A stretch of 49,210 nucleotides of DNA from ZCTH02-B3 sp036563895 (GTDB taxonomy: Bacteria; Bacillota; Bacilli; Paenibacillales; Paenibacillaceae), in the NCBI GenBank assembly GCA_036563895.1, contig DATCLN010000058.1, positions 1 to 49,210 of the forward strand, written 5' to 3'. The first letter of the stretch is position 1. Each line of letters opens with the position of its first letter. Positions 8,239-15,739 of the stretch are shown here, piece by piece. Both the position numbers and the translations under genes were made by a program. The notes beneath the pieces are model-generated. The model saw only the letters and a program-made list of their open reading frames with translations, was not told the DNA's origin and searched no databases.

Positions 8239-8352
8239 TTCGCTATTTTGCTATTCGGTTGTCACATCCCAATCTTAACATTTCCACCCGGGCCTGTCCA
8301 TGACGGACCGCGGGAGCGCCGCGCCCAGGACGACCCCGGAAGGCAAAGAAAC

Positions 8353-8380
8353 TAAACGAATTCGCAGGATTTTCCGTTAT
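8353..8380 (+). promoter_or_regulatory. Possible sigma-D promoter of motAB
   Basis: TAAA at 8353-8356 and TCCGTTAT at 8373-8380 are 16 bases apart. This resembles the flagellar sigma-D consensus TAAA-N15-GCCGATAT (6 of 8 in the -10). Position about 70 bases before motA fits. This is by eye only. Confidence 0.4.
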
Positions 8381-8451
8381 ATTGTAACGAATGAGTAAGT
8401 TCGACAGAAAAAACGACCATTCCACGATCGGAGTCGAGGTGCCCATACCAG

Positions 8452-9270
8452 ATGGAAAGATCTAGCGTTATCGGACTGTCGCTCGGGGTCATCGCGGTTT
8501 TGTCCAGCATGGTGCTGAAAGGAGCCCATCTCTCCTACCTGAACAACCCGGCCGCTTTCATGATCATCCTCGGCGGAACCGTGGCCGCCGTGTTCATGGC
8601 GTTTCCGATGCGGGATCTCAAGAAGGTCGGCAAACTGCTCAAAATCGTGTTTACCAAGCAGAAACTCATCGACCGCAAGGAACTCATCGCCATGTTCATG
8701 GAATGGGCAATGATTACCCGCCGCGAAGGACTCCTGGCGCTGGAAAACCGGGTGGAAGAAGTGAAGGACCCCTTCCTGTACGAAGGCATGCGGATGATCA
8801 TCGACGGCAACGACCAGGAATTCGTCCGCGACGTGCTGCTCGAGGACATCGCCGCCATGGAGGAGCGCCACAAGGCGGGAGCGCAAATTTTCTCCCAGGC
8901 GGGAACCTACGCGCCGACGCTGGGCGTTCTCGGCGCCGTCATCGGACTGATTGCGGCGCTCGCCAACCTGAGCGATGTCGATCAGCTGGCCCATGCGGTG
9001 GCCGCCGCCTTCGTCGCCACCATGCTCGGGATCTTTACCGGTTACGTCCTGTGGCACCCGATCGCCAACAAACTGAAACGCCTGTCCAAATACGAGGTGG
9101 AAACCAAGCTCATGATGGTCGAGGGACTCCTCTCCATCCAGTCGGGGATTTCCACCATCGCCATCCAGCAAAAACTGTCCGTTTTCCTCACCCCCGAAGA
9201 ACGGGAGGAACTGAACCGGAGGGAAGCGGCAAAACGGGAGGCCGAACGTGCGCAAATCAGCGAAGCGTAA
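8452..9270 (+). CDS. motA: Flagellar motor stator protein MotA
   Basis: This 272-residue protein forms, with MotB, the proton channel that drives the flagellar motor. It begins with two membrane segments (4-25, 32-52) and has two more around 150-200 containing the near-invariant QAGTYAPTLGVLGAVIGLIA and ATMLGIFTGYVLWHP stretches. The cytoplasmic loop carries the charged residues that contact the rotor (REGLLALE, DGNDQEFVRD). The sequence closely follows the Bacillus MotA pattern rather than the sodium-type MotP. SD GAGGTG lies upstream of the ATG. motB follows with a 23-base overlap. The pair lies on the lagging strand, away from any other flagellar gene in the window, as is common for motAB in Bacilli. 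Confidence 0.95.
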   Translation: MERSSVIGLSLGVIAVLSSMVLKGAHLSYLNNPAAFMIILGGTVAAVFMAFPMRDLKKVGKLLKIVFTKQKLIDRKELIAMFMEWAMITRREGLLALENRVEEVKDPFLYEGMRMIIDGNDQEFVRDVLLEDIAAMEERHKAGAQIFSQAGTYAPTLGVLGAVIGLIAALANLSDVDQLAHAVAAAFVATMLGIFTGYVLWHPIANKLKRLSKYEVETKLMMVEGLLSIQSGISTIAIQQKLSVFLTPEEREELNRREAAKREAERAQISEA

Positions 9271-10069
9271 TCCGCATGAGGACGAACATATGAACGAAAC
9301 GTGGCTGATTCCGTATGCCGACATGCTGACGCTCCTGCTGGCGCTCTTCATTGTGCTTTATGCGATCAGCTCGCTCAACACGTCCAGATTCGAGGAACTC
9401 ATCCGGTCGTTCAGGCTGGCGTTCAATGCCGGGTTCGGCGTTCTGGAACAGGCCTCTCTGTTCGATCAGGGCAAATCGCAGACCAAGGACCGGGAACTGG
9501 AGATCGGCAGCATCCCCAAAACGCCAAACCAGCTTCGGAAAGAAGAGCAGCAGCATCTGGAGAAGCTCCAGGAGGAACTGAACCAATACATCGCGCAAAA
9601 CGGCCTGACCTCCGATCTGGAGATCAAGCTCAACCATTCCGAGCTTTTGATCATCATCCGCGAACACGCCCTGTTTGATTCCGGCAAGGCCGACGTCAAA
9701 CCCGAAGCGCGCCGGCTGGCGCTCGCCATCAGCCAGATGCTGGAGGACTACAACGATTACGAAATCGTGGTGTCGGGCCATACGGACAACGTGCCGATCA
9801 ACACGCCCGAGTTCCCTTCCAACTGGGAGCTTAGCGCCAAGCGGGCCATCAACTTCATGAAAATCCTCCTGGAAAACGAAGCGTTCGATCCCAGCCGTTT
9901 CCGGGCGGTCGGCTATGGCGAGTACCAGCCCATCGACCCGCGGGACACCCCGGAAGCCCGGGCCAAAAACCGCCGGGTGGAAGTGGCGATCCTGCGCAAA
10001 TACACGGAAAACACGGAAACGGTGCCGGTCGCTCCCGAAACCGCCGGTACCGTCGCCGCGGCGCAGTAA
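9248..10069 (+). CDS. motB: Flagellar motor stator protein MotB
   Basis: The 273-residue partner of MotA has one membrane segment (about 20-40) with the channel aspartate D25 in WLIPYADMLTLLLALF, a coiled Gln/Glu-rich linker (about 75-120) and an OmpA-like peptidoglycan-binding domain (about 135-255) with SGHTDNVPI and the ending AKNRRVEVAIL. I chose GTG at 9248 because the N-terminal basic stretch followed by HEDEH is conserved in MotB; the ATG at 9290 would remove it. It overlaps motA by 23 bases and is followed by a strong terminator. Confidence 0.95.
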   Translation: MRKSAKRNPHEDEHMNETWLIPYADMLTLLLALFIVLYAISSLNTSRFEELIRSFRLAFNAGFGVLEQASLFDQGKSQTKDRELEIGSIPKTPNQLRKEEQQHLEKLQEELNQYIAQNGLTSDLEIKLNHSELLIIIREHALFDSGKADVKPEARRLALAISQMLEDYNDYEIVVSGHTDNVPINTPEFPSNWELSAKRAINFMKILLENEAFDPSRFRAVGYGEYQPIDPRDTPEARAKNRRVEVAILRKYTENTETVPVAPETAGTVAAAQ

Positions 10070-10091
10070 GCGGCGGCCGGAAGGCGGATGG

Positions 10092-10118
10092 CGGTCCGCA
10101 AGGACCGTTTTTTTGTTT
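10092..10118 (+). terminator. Terminator after motB
   Basis: The stem CGGTCC/GGACCG around GCAA is followed by seven T, one G and six more T. The T run reaches the stop codon of the convergent glucosaminidase-like gene. Confidence 0.85.
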
Positions 10119-10119
10119 T

Positions 10120-10650
10120 TTAGCGTTTCCAGGCAATACGGTACGACCATTCGCACATGCAGCGCCACATCGCCACGAAATCGGAGCCGCAGGACGGGTC
10201 CGCGCACCCCCAGGCCGATCCGATCTGTTCCCAATACGGCGCCGAACCCCTCCACCCCTTGCGCTGGAGAGGCGCAAACAGGCCGCCCGACGGGTCGCCC
10301 CGCGAATCGTCGGCGGTGGCGAATCCGTACAGGCAGCGCACGTGTTCCTCGACGATCACCGCGGGGTCCGCGCCGGACGACCACACTTCCGCCAGAAACG
10401 GCCGGAAGCGCGGCCCGCCGTAGCCGGCCCGCCAGGCCTGCGTTTCGTACACCGCCTGGCAGAACGCCACGTCTCCCCGCACGCCGTATTTTTCCCCCGC
10501 CCGCACATACAGCTCCGCCACCTCCGGCGCCCGCGGATTTCGCCGACGGACATAGGACTGCATTGCTTCCGCGGAGCAGCGGACCGGTCCGAGAACGGTG
10601 GTCCGTCCGGAGGGGTGCCGGTCCGGATGCGGCCGAAACGGAAGTTCCAT
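10120..10650 (-). CDS. Glucosaminidase-like cell-wall hydrolase domain protein
   Basis: The 176-residue protein has no signal peptide that I can see. The core reads VAELYVRAGEKYGVRGDVAFCQAVYETQAWRAG, followed by EEHVRCLYGFAT and a C-terminal RGSAPYWEQIGSAWG block. This is the pattern of small glucosaminidase-type proteins from spore-forming Bacilli; the Glu in AVYET would be the catalytic acid. I chose the ATG at 10650 because an AAGGGGG ribosome site lies 7 bases upstream; an upstream ATG at 10680 has no clear site. It converges on motB. How it leaves the cell is unclear, so it may act in the mother cell or be exported by another route. Family assignment is moderately sure; activity is inferred. 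Confidence 0.65.
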   Translation of the reverse strand: MELPFRPHPDRHPSGRTTVLGPVRCSAEAMQSYVRRRNPRAPEVAELYVRAGEKYGVRGDVAFCQAVYETQAWRAGYGGPRFRPFLAEVWSSGADPAVIVEEHVRCLYGFATADDSRGDPSGGLFAPLQRKGWRGSAPYWEQIGSAWGCADPSCGSDFVAMWRCMCEWSYRIAWKR

Positions 10651-10715
10651 CTTCATTCCCCCTTTCGTCCGGACACGCATGCTTCCGCTTCAGTCTATGC
10701 GGGGAAACGCCGCCG

Positions 10716-10744
10716 TTTGCGCCATGTCCCCGCTTTGCTAAAAT
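10716..10744 (+). promoter_or_regulatory. Possible sigma-A promoter of tadA
   Basis: TTTGCG (10716-10721) and TAAAAT (10739-10744) are 17 bases apart. The -10 is good and the -35 is weak. The transcript would carry the DnaA-box cluster in its leader. Confidence 0.4.
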
Positions 10745-10795
10745 AAGGGCGATGAACCGCCGCGGGCGGAAATACCTGCAGGCTGTGCGCAACTT

Positions 10796-10833
10796 TGTGG
10801 ATAACTCCCGGTTTATGCACACAATCATCCACA
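10796..10833. promoter_or_regulatory. Cluster of DnaA-box-like sites upstream of tadA
   Basis: There is one perfect DnaA box on the reverse strand (TGTGGATAA, 10796-10804). Two forward 9-mers follow, each one mismatch from TTATCCACA: TTATGCACA (10813-10821) and TCATCCACA (10825-10833). They lie about 50-85 bases before the tadA start and about 22 kb from dnaA. Confidence 0.6.
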
Positions 10834-10880
10834 GTCTGTTCACAAAGAACACCTGATCGCGGGAAAGGGGGGCGACGGGC

Positions 10881-11396
10881 GTGCCGACGGCAGAAGATCG
10901 GGAACGAAACGGGCAGGGGACCGGTCCCGGACCGGAACCGGCCGACGAATACTGGATGCGGGAAGCGATCCGGCTGGCGCGGGAAGCCGAACGGATCGGG
11001 GAGGTGCCCATCGGGGCCGTCATCGTGCGGAACGGACAGGCGATCGGAAGGGGTTACAACCGGCGGGAAACCGACAGGGATCCCACCGCCCACGCCGAAA
11101 TGATCGCCATCCGCGAAGCCAGCGCGGCCCTCGGGGCGTGGCGGCTTCTGGGATGCACCCTGTATGTGACGCTGGAGCCCTGTCCCATGTGCGCCGGCGC
11201 CATCCTGCAGGCCAGGGTGGAACGGGTGGTCTACGGAGCCCCGGATCCGAAGGCGGGATGCGTCGGGACGCTGATGGATCTCCTGCAGGATCCGCGGTTC
11301 AACCACCGGGCGGCATGGCAATCAGGGCTGCTCCAGGAAGAATGCGCCGAGCTGCTTACCGGTTTTTTCCGGCGGCTTCGCGGAAGCAAACCGTGA
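10881..11396 (+). CDS. tadA: tRNA(adenine34) deaminase TadA
   Basis: This 171-residue zinc enzyme converts adenosine 34 of tRNA-Arg(ACG) to inosine. The catalytic motif HAE (71-73) supplies a zinc ligand and the proton-shuttling Glu; PCPMCAGA supplies Cys101 and Cys104. A 20-residue hydrophilic N-terminal extension precedes the usual YWMREAIRLA start. The start is GTG at 10881 with GGAAAGGGG upstream. The 3' end overlaps the convergent Spo0E-like gene by 75 bases. In many Bacilli tadA lies close to the origin, as here. Confidence 0.93.
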   Translation: MPTAEDRERNGQGTGPGPEPADEYWMREAIRLAREAERIGEVPIGAVIVRNGQAIGRGYNRRETDRDPTAHAEMIAIREASAALGAWRLLGCTLYVTLEPCPMCAGAILQARVERVVYGAPDPKAGCVGTLMDLLQDPRFNHRAAWQSGLLQEECAELLTGFFRRLRGSKP

Positions 11397-11585
11397 AGGC
11401 TTGTCCGCGGCGCGTTTTTCGGCGCTCTCCTTCATGCATTTTCGCTGCAATTCGACAATGAGACGGTCCGCCTCCTCGCTGAGCTTCACGACGGCCGGGT
11501 CGGTCAGCTTGTCCTGTCCGCTCACCAATTCGCTCAACTGTTTCTGCAGCGCCTGCAACCGGCTGACCAGCTGATCCTTGTCCAT
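11322..11585 (-). CDS. Spo0E-like sporulation regulator
   Basis: This 87-residue protein starts with a short helical hairpin (residues 2-50) ending in VKLSEEADRLIVELQR. It resembles the LSQELDxLI signature of Spo0E-like phosphatases, which remove phosphate from Spo0A and delay sporulation; here the core SQELD reads SEEAD. The C-terminal 35 residues are basic and look unordered. GGGAGGG lies about 11 bases before the ATG, and a perfect TATAAT lies about 65 bases upstream. The 3' end is antisense to the tadA end. The Spo0E family is the best guess, but such small proteins are easily confused with other helical hairpins. Confidence 0.7.
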   Translation of the reverse strand: MDKDQLVSRLQALQKQLSELVSGQDKLTDPAVVKLSEEADRLIVELQRKCMKESAEKRAADKPSRFASAKPPEKTGKQLGAFFLEQP

Positions 11586-11650
11586 AAGCCCAAAGGCCCT
11601 CCCCCTTGCGTCAGAAAATAGGTCCTCGATCGCATGAAAAACTTTCTATC

Positions 11651-11656
11651 ATTATA
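11651..11656 (-). promoter_or_regulatory. -10 element upstream of the Spo0E-like gene
   Basis: A perfect TATAAT reads leftward here, about 65 bases before the start codon. The -35 region is not convincing. Confidence 0.45.
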
Positions 11657-11751
11657 GGATAAATTTCGTTCTTTGCATGTTGAACCTTGTCGAATCAAAT
11701 GTGGCAATTTTTTGGCGGAAATGGACAGACCCAAAAAGGCAAAAAAAATGG

Positions 11752-11825
11752 CGTCCCCGATACGACTCGAACGTACGACACGCAGTTTAGGAAACTGCTG
11801 CTCTATCCAACTGAGCTACGGGGAC
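11752..11825 (-). tRNA. tRNA-Arg (anticodon CCT)
   Basis: The cloverleaf reads leftward: acceptor GTCCCCG pairs with CGGGGAC, the D arm has AGCTCAGTTGGATAGAGC, the anticodon loop TTCCTAA lies between GCAGT and ACTGC, and the T arm is GTACG-TTCGAGT-CGTAT. CCA is not encoded. A T-rich run follows at 11741-11750. Confidence 0.95.
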
Positions 11826-11921
11826 GCATCACCCATTATTTTAGCACATCGTCCGCAATGAATAAAGCGGGGCCGGCCGGCCCCTCCCCAACACTTCCCT
11901 TGTTATTTTTTTCACGAACCC

Positions 11922-11951
11922 CTTACATCCTTCACCGAAACATCTTATAAT
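11922..11951 (+). promoter_or_regulatory. Candidate promoter of fixABCX
   Basis: CTTACA (11922-11927) and TATAAT (11946-11951) are 18 bases apart, giving a perfect -10 and a 4/6 -35. Transcription would start near 11958, upstream of the palindromic operator at 12014. A weaker alternative (TTGCCA at 11969) lies closer. Confidence 0.5.
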
Positions 11952-12013
11952 AAAACCAAAGGATTCGTTTGCCAAAATTTTCGGAAACGCTTTATCGTTT
12001 GTTGTGACCTGGC

Positions 12014-12031
12014 TTGTGACATTATTCACAA
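12014..12031. promoter_or_regulatory. Rex- or Fnr/Crp-type operator before fixA
   Basis: TTGTGACATTATTCACAA is a perfect TTGTGA-N6-TCACAA palindrome. It matches the redox repressor Rex site, and the inner TGTGA-N6-TCACA also matches Fnr/Crp sites. A second TTGTGA half-site lies at 12002-12007. It sits about 55 bases downstream of the best promoter, a position suited to repression. Control of an electron-transfer operon by NADH/NAD+ through Rex would make sense, but the regulator cannot be told from the site alone. Confidence 0.7.
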
Positions 12032-12072
12032 ATTGGCGGAAACCATCAAACGACGGGGAGGAGCCGCACGTG

Positions 12073-12903
12073 ATGCACATCGTGGTCTGTATCAAGCAGG
12101 TGCCGGACAGCCGGGAAATCCGCATCGACCCGAAGACCAACACGCTGATCCGGCAAGGGGTGCCCAGCATCGTCAACTTTTACGACAAGCACGGTCTCGA
12201 GGAGGCGCTGCGGATCAAGGACGAGCTGGGCGCGCGGGTGACGGTGATCACCATGGGACCGCCGCCTGCGGAGAAAGCGCTTAAGGAATGCATTTCCCTC
12301 GGCGCGGACGAAGGGGTGCTGGTGACGGACCGCGCTTTCGCCGGGGCGGACACGCTGGCCACCTCCTACGTCCTGGCGAAAGCCATCCGCAAAGCCGAGG
12401 AAACCTGGGGTCCGGTGGACATCGTGTTCTGCGGCAAGCAGACCCTCGACGGCGACACCGGACAGGTGGGCCCGGGCATCGCCTGCCGCCTGGACCTGGA
12501 GCAGCTGACCTACGTCGGCAAGGTGCGCAAGGTCGATCCGCAGGCCCGCAGAATTACGGTGGAACGGCACCTGGAAGACGGCATCGAGGTGGTGGAGACC
12601 TCCATGCCGGTGCTGGTGACGGCGCTCAAAGAGCTCAACAAGATCCGGCGCGCTTCGCTGCCGGGCATGATCCGCGCCGCGCGGTACAAGCCGATCGTCT
12701 GGACCACCGCCGATTTCCCCGACCTCGACCGGTCGCAAATCGGCCTGAAAGGATCGCCGACGATCGTCGGCAAGACGTGGGTGCCGGAAGTTCGGAAAGT
12801 GGACGGCGAGCGGATTACCGGCGACACGCCGCAGCAGATCGCCGAACGGCTGGTGGAGCGGCTGTGGTCGGGGGATCTGCCGACACGGCTGGGCTGGAAC
12901 TGA
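12073..12903 (+). CDS. fixA: Electron transfer flavoprotein beta subunit FixA
   Basis: The 276-residue protein begins MHIVVCIKQVPDS, the standard start of EtfB/FixA proteins, with the AANH-like nucleotide-binding fold throughout. The motif DGDTGQVGPGIACRLDL (near 128-145) is the family stretch that binds the nucleotide/FAD. With FixB it forms the heterodimer that passes electrons to the FixC/FixX quinone reductase. GGGGAGGAG lies 9 bases before the ATG; a GTG one codon upstream is also possible. It is the first gene of fixABCX, preceded by a Rex/Fnr-like operator. Confidence 0.93.
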   Translation: MHIVVCIKQVPDSREIRIDPKTNTLIRQGVPSIVNFYDKHGLEEALRIKDELGARVTVITMGPPPAEKALKECISLGADEGVLVTDRAFAGADTLATSYVLAKAIRKAEETWGPVDIVFCGKQTLDGDTGQVGPGIACRLDLEQLTYVGKVRKVDPQARRITVERHLEDGIEVVETSMPVLVTALKELNKIRRASLPGMIRAARYKPIVWTTADFPDLDRSQIGLKGSPTIVGKTWVPEVRKVDGERITGDTPQQIAERLVERLWSGDLPTRLGWN

Positions 12904-12925
12904 CTGACAGGGGGAGGAGACGGCG

Positions 12926-14020
12926 ATGGCGGAACAGGAACAACAAACCGTCGAGAAAAAGGAAAAGGAACCGGACTTTTCGGATTACCGCGGCGTGATG
13001 ATCGTGGTGGAGCAGCGCTACGGCAAGGCCAAGGCGGTCTCCTGGCAGCTGCTCGGCAAGGGCCGGGAACTGGCGGACAAACTGGAAACCAAGCTGTACG
13101 CCCTGGTGATCGGCCACGAGGTGGAACATCTGGCGAAGGAAGCCGGATATTACGGCGCCGACGAGGTGTATCTGTGCGACGCGCCCGAGCTGAAAGATTA
13201 CCGGACACGCCCGTACAGCCGGGTCTGCCTGAAGGTCATCCATCAGGTCAAGCCGGAAATCGTGCTCTTTGGCGCCACCGGCACGGGCCGCGACCTGGCA
13301 GGGGCGATCGCCACCCACCTGCCGACGGGCCTGACGGCGGACACCACCGAACTGGACGTGGAACCGCCGCCGTCGCGCCTGCTGCTCGCCAGCCGGCCGG
13401 CGTTCTCGGAAAAGATGATGGCCACCATCCTGTGCAAACGATACCGGCCGCAAATGGCGACGGCCCGCGCCGGCGTGTTCCAGGCGCTGCCGCGCGATGA
13501 GTCCCGCGAGGTGCCGATCATCCGCGTGGAAAACGAAATGAAGGAAGAGGAAATCGCCGCGCGGGTGCTGGAATTCATCAGCGAGACCGGCAAGGTCAAC
13601 CTGGAGGAAGCCGAAATCATCGTGGCCGGCGGCCGCGGTCTCGGCGGTCCGGAAGCCTTCGGCATGCTGAAGGAACTGGCGGACGCCCTGGGCGGCGTGG
13701 TGGGCGCGTCCCGCGCGGCGGTGGACGCCGGATGGATTTCGCATGAACACCAGGTCGGACAGACCGGCCACACGGTCCGGCCGAAACTGTATTTCGCCAT
13801 TGGCATCTCCGGTGCGGTACAGCATACCGTGGGGATGAGCAACTCCGAAGTGATCGTCGCCATCAACAAGGATGAGAACGCGCCGATTTTCCAAATCGCG
13901 CACTACGGCATCGTGGGAGACCTGTTCAAGATCGTGCCCGCGATCACCGAAGCGGTGAAGAAGAAAAGAGGCCTGCCCGTCGGGCCGGAGCTGACCATAA
14001 CGGGAGGGAAACGGGCATGA
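12926..14020 (+). CDS. fixB: Electron transfer flavoprotein alpha subunit FixB
   Basis: This 364-residue FAD-carrying partner of FixA has an N-terminal domain (about 20-200) and a C-terminal FAD domain with VVGASRAAVDAGW and GQTGHTVRPKLYFAIGISGA, the classic EtfA signature. The first 20 residues are an extra charged extension (EKKEKEPDFSDYRG). GGGGGAGGAG lies upstream; the gap to fixA is 22 bases, and the stop overlaps the fixC start (ATGA). In FixABCX complexes of other organisms, NADH oxidation is coupled by flavin-based bifurcation to low-potential ferredoxin and quinone reduction. Confidence 0.93.
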   Translation: MAEQEQQTVEKKEKEPDFSDYRGVMIVVEQRYGKAKAVSWQLLGKGRELADKLETKLYALVIGHEVEHLAKEAGYYGADEVYLCDAPELKDYRTRPYSRVCLKVIHQVKPEIVLFGATGTGRDLAGAIATHLPTGLTADTTELDVEPPPSRLLLASRPAFSEKMMATILCKRYRPQMATARAGVFQALPRDESREVPIIRVENEMKEEEIAARVLEFISETGKVNLEEAEIIVAGGRGLGGPEAFGMLKELADALGGVVGASRAAVDAGWISHEHQVGQTGHTVRPKLYFAIGISGAVQHTVGMSNSEVIVAINKDENAPIFQIAHYGIVGDLFKIVPAITEAVKKKRGLPVGPELTITGGKRA

Positions 14021-15327
14021 ACGAGAAATTCGACGCCGTCGTCGTCGGCGCCGGTCCTGCCGGCACCGCCGCGGCGCTGACCATGGCGAGGGCCGGACTC
14101 AGCGTGGTGCTTCTTGAGCGCGGGGAGTTCCCCGGCGCGAAAAACCTGTTCGGCGGCGTGCTTTACCGCAAGCAGATCGAAGAGCTGGTGCCGGAATTCT
14201 GGAAGGAAAAAAACGCGCCGGTGGAGCGCTACATCGTCGAACAGCGCATCTGGCTGATGGGCAAGGATTCGGTGACGGGCATCTCCCATCGCAACGAAGC
14301 GTACAAGGAACCGCCCAACTGCTTCACCGGGCTGCGCGTGAAATTCGACCAGTGGTTCGCCGACAAGGCGGTGGAAGCCGGCGCGATTCCGGTGTATGAA
14401 ACCGTGGCCCTCGACGTCATCCGCGAAGGCGACCGCGTGGTCGGCGTAAAAACCGACCGCGACGACGGCGACCTGTACGCCGACGTGGTCGTCATCGCCG
14501 ACGGCGTGAACTCGCTGCTGGGCAAGTCGCTGGGCATCCACAAGGAATGGCGGCCGGACGAAGTGTCGCTGGCCGTGAAGGAAGTCATCGCCCTGCCGCG
14601 GGAGAAGATTGAGGACCGCTTCGGCCTGGAAGGGGACGAAGGGGTCACCATCGAGTTCCTGGGCGAAACCTCCCTCGGTATGGCCGGCATGGGCTTTCTG
14701 TACACCAACAAGGAAACCCTGTCCCTCGGCATCGGCGTGATGGTGAACCATCTGCGGGAAAAGCGGATCAAGCCGTACGAGCTCCTGGAAGCCGTCAAGA
14801 AGCATCCGATGATCCGCAAGCTCATCCAGGGCGGGGAAACGAAAGAATACTCCGGCCACCTCATCCCGGAAGGCGGCTACCATTCGATTCCGCCGCTCTC
14901 CGGCAACGGCTGGGTCATCGTCGGGGACGCCGCCCAGCTGGTCAACTTCGTGCACCGCGAAGGCACCAACCTGGCCATGACCAGCGGACGGCTGGCCGCC
15001 GAGGCAATCATCGAGGCGAAGAAGCGGGGCGATTTCTCCAGGGAAACCCTGCGGCTGTATGACGAAAAGCTCCGCGAATCCTTCGTGATCAAGGACATGA
15101 AGAAATACCGCGGCATGCACCAGTTCCTGAAGGAGCATGATCCCGACCTGCTCTTCAACCGCCTGCCGCGGGCGGCGAACGAAGCGCTGTACAACTTCTT
15201 CCTCGTCGACGGCGTGCCGAAAGCGGAGAAACAGAAAATGATGGTAAAGCTGCTCAAGGACGCGGCCGGCGGCACGACAAACCTCTTGAAACTCGGATAC
15301 AAGGGATGGAGGGCGATGAACGGATGA
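14017..15327 (+). CDS. fixC: FAD-dependent oxidoreductase FixC (ETF-quinone oxidoreductase type)
   Basis: This 436-residue flavoprotein passes ETF electrons to quinone at the membrane. It has the dinucleotide motif VVVGAGPAGTAAALTMARAG at 8-27, the FGGVLYRKQIEELVP block typical of FixC, and a second FAD motif GWVIVGDAAQLVN (about 304-316). The C-terminal region lacks the iron-sulfur cluster of mitochondrial ETF-QO; that part is supplied by the separate FixX. It overlaps fixB by 4 bases and fixX by 4 bases, indicating coupled translation. Confidence 0.93.
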   Translation: MNEKFDAVVVGAGPAGTAAALTMARAGLSVVLLERGEFPGAKNLFGGVLYRKQIEELVPEFWKEKNAPVERYIVEQRIWLMGKDSVTGISHRNEAYKEPPNCFTGLRVKFDQWFADKAVEAGAIPVYETVALDVIREGDRVVGVKTDRDDGDLYADVVVIADGVNSLLGKSLGIHKEWRPDEVSLAVKEVIALPREKIEDRFGLEGDEGVTIEFLGETSLGMAGMGFLYTNKETLSLGIGVMVNHLREKRIKPYELLEAVKKHPMIRKLIQGGETKEYSGHLIPEGGYHSIPPLSGNGWVIVGDAAQLVNFVHREGTNLAMTSGRLAAEAIIEAKKRGDFSRETLRLYDEKLRESFVIKDMKKYRGMHQFLKEHDPDLLFNRLPRAANEALYNFFLVDGVPKAEKQKMMVKLLKDAAGGTTNLLKLGYKGWRAMNG

Positions 15328-15629
15328 GCCAGGCGGAAACGGCCGCTTCCGGCGGCATCATGGATAAACTGTTTCTGATCCGGTACAAATGCGACGACCA
15401 GTCGCACCTGATCATCAAGGACGCGGACACCTGCGTCCGGTGCACGACGAAGGACTGCAACTATTTCTGTCCGGCCGACGTATACGAATGGGACCCGAAG
15501 CGCAAGATCACCACCGTGGCCTACGAAAACTGCATCGAATGCGGCACGTGCCGGATCGCCTGCCCGTCGGAAAACATCTACTGGGTCTATCCAAAGGGCG
15601 GCTACGGCATCACGTACAAGTACGGATAA
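15324..15629 (+). CDS. fixX: Ferredoxin-like protein FixX
   Basis: The 101-residue protein has two Cys groups, C37-x2-C40-x4-C45-x3-C49 and C70-x2-C73-x2-C76-x3-C80, followed by PSENIYWVYPKGGYGITYKYG, the typical FixX ending. It carries iron-sulfur clusters and completes the FixCX quinone reductase. I chose the ATG at 15324, which overlaps the fixC stop and has GGAGGG 10 bases upstream; an ATG at 15306 lies inside that ribosome site. It is the last gene of the operon. Confidence 0.92.
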   Translation: MSQAETAASGGIMDKLFLIRYKCDDQSHLIIKDADTCVRCTTKDCNYFCPADVYEWDPKRKITTVAYENCIECGTCRIACPSENIYWVYPKGGYGITYKYG

Positions 15630-15643
15630 GCCTTTCGGGCGGC

Positions 15644-15701
15644 CACAACCCGCGGCAATTTGAGGCAATCCCGAAGGACTTCCCTTTTGCCGCAGGTTGT
15701 G
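15644..15701. repeat. 15-bp inverted repeat between fixX and tRNA-Pro
   Basis: CACAACCCGCGGCAA (15644-15658) and TTGCCGCAGGTTGTG (15687-15701) pair with one mismatch around a 28-base loop. No T run follows; instead the TATAAT of tRNA-Pro begins 2 bases later. It may be a weak terminator or processing hairpin for the fix transcript, or a protein-binding site. Confidence 0.6.
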
Positions 15702-15708
15702 CTATAAT
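15680..15708 (+). promoter_or_regulatory. Promoter of tRNA-Pro
   Basis: A perfect TATAAT at 15703-15708 lies 17 bases after a weak TTCCCT at 15680-15685. The tRNA begins about 32 bases downstream. Confidence 0.55.
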
Positions 15709-15739
15709 TGTTGGCGTTCGCCGGTAAAGGCGAAGGGTT

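Noticed and set aside
10752..10856. Short open frame of 34 codons before tadA
   Set aside because: No spaced ribosome site; it coincides with the DnaA-box cluster and has no recognisable family.
11869..11884. Perfect palindrome GGGGCCGGCCGGCCCC between tRNA-Arg and fixA
   Set aside because: No loop and no T run close by; GC-rich palindromes of this kind occur by chance here, so no function is claimed.
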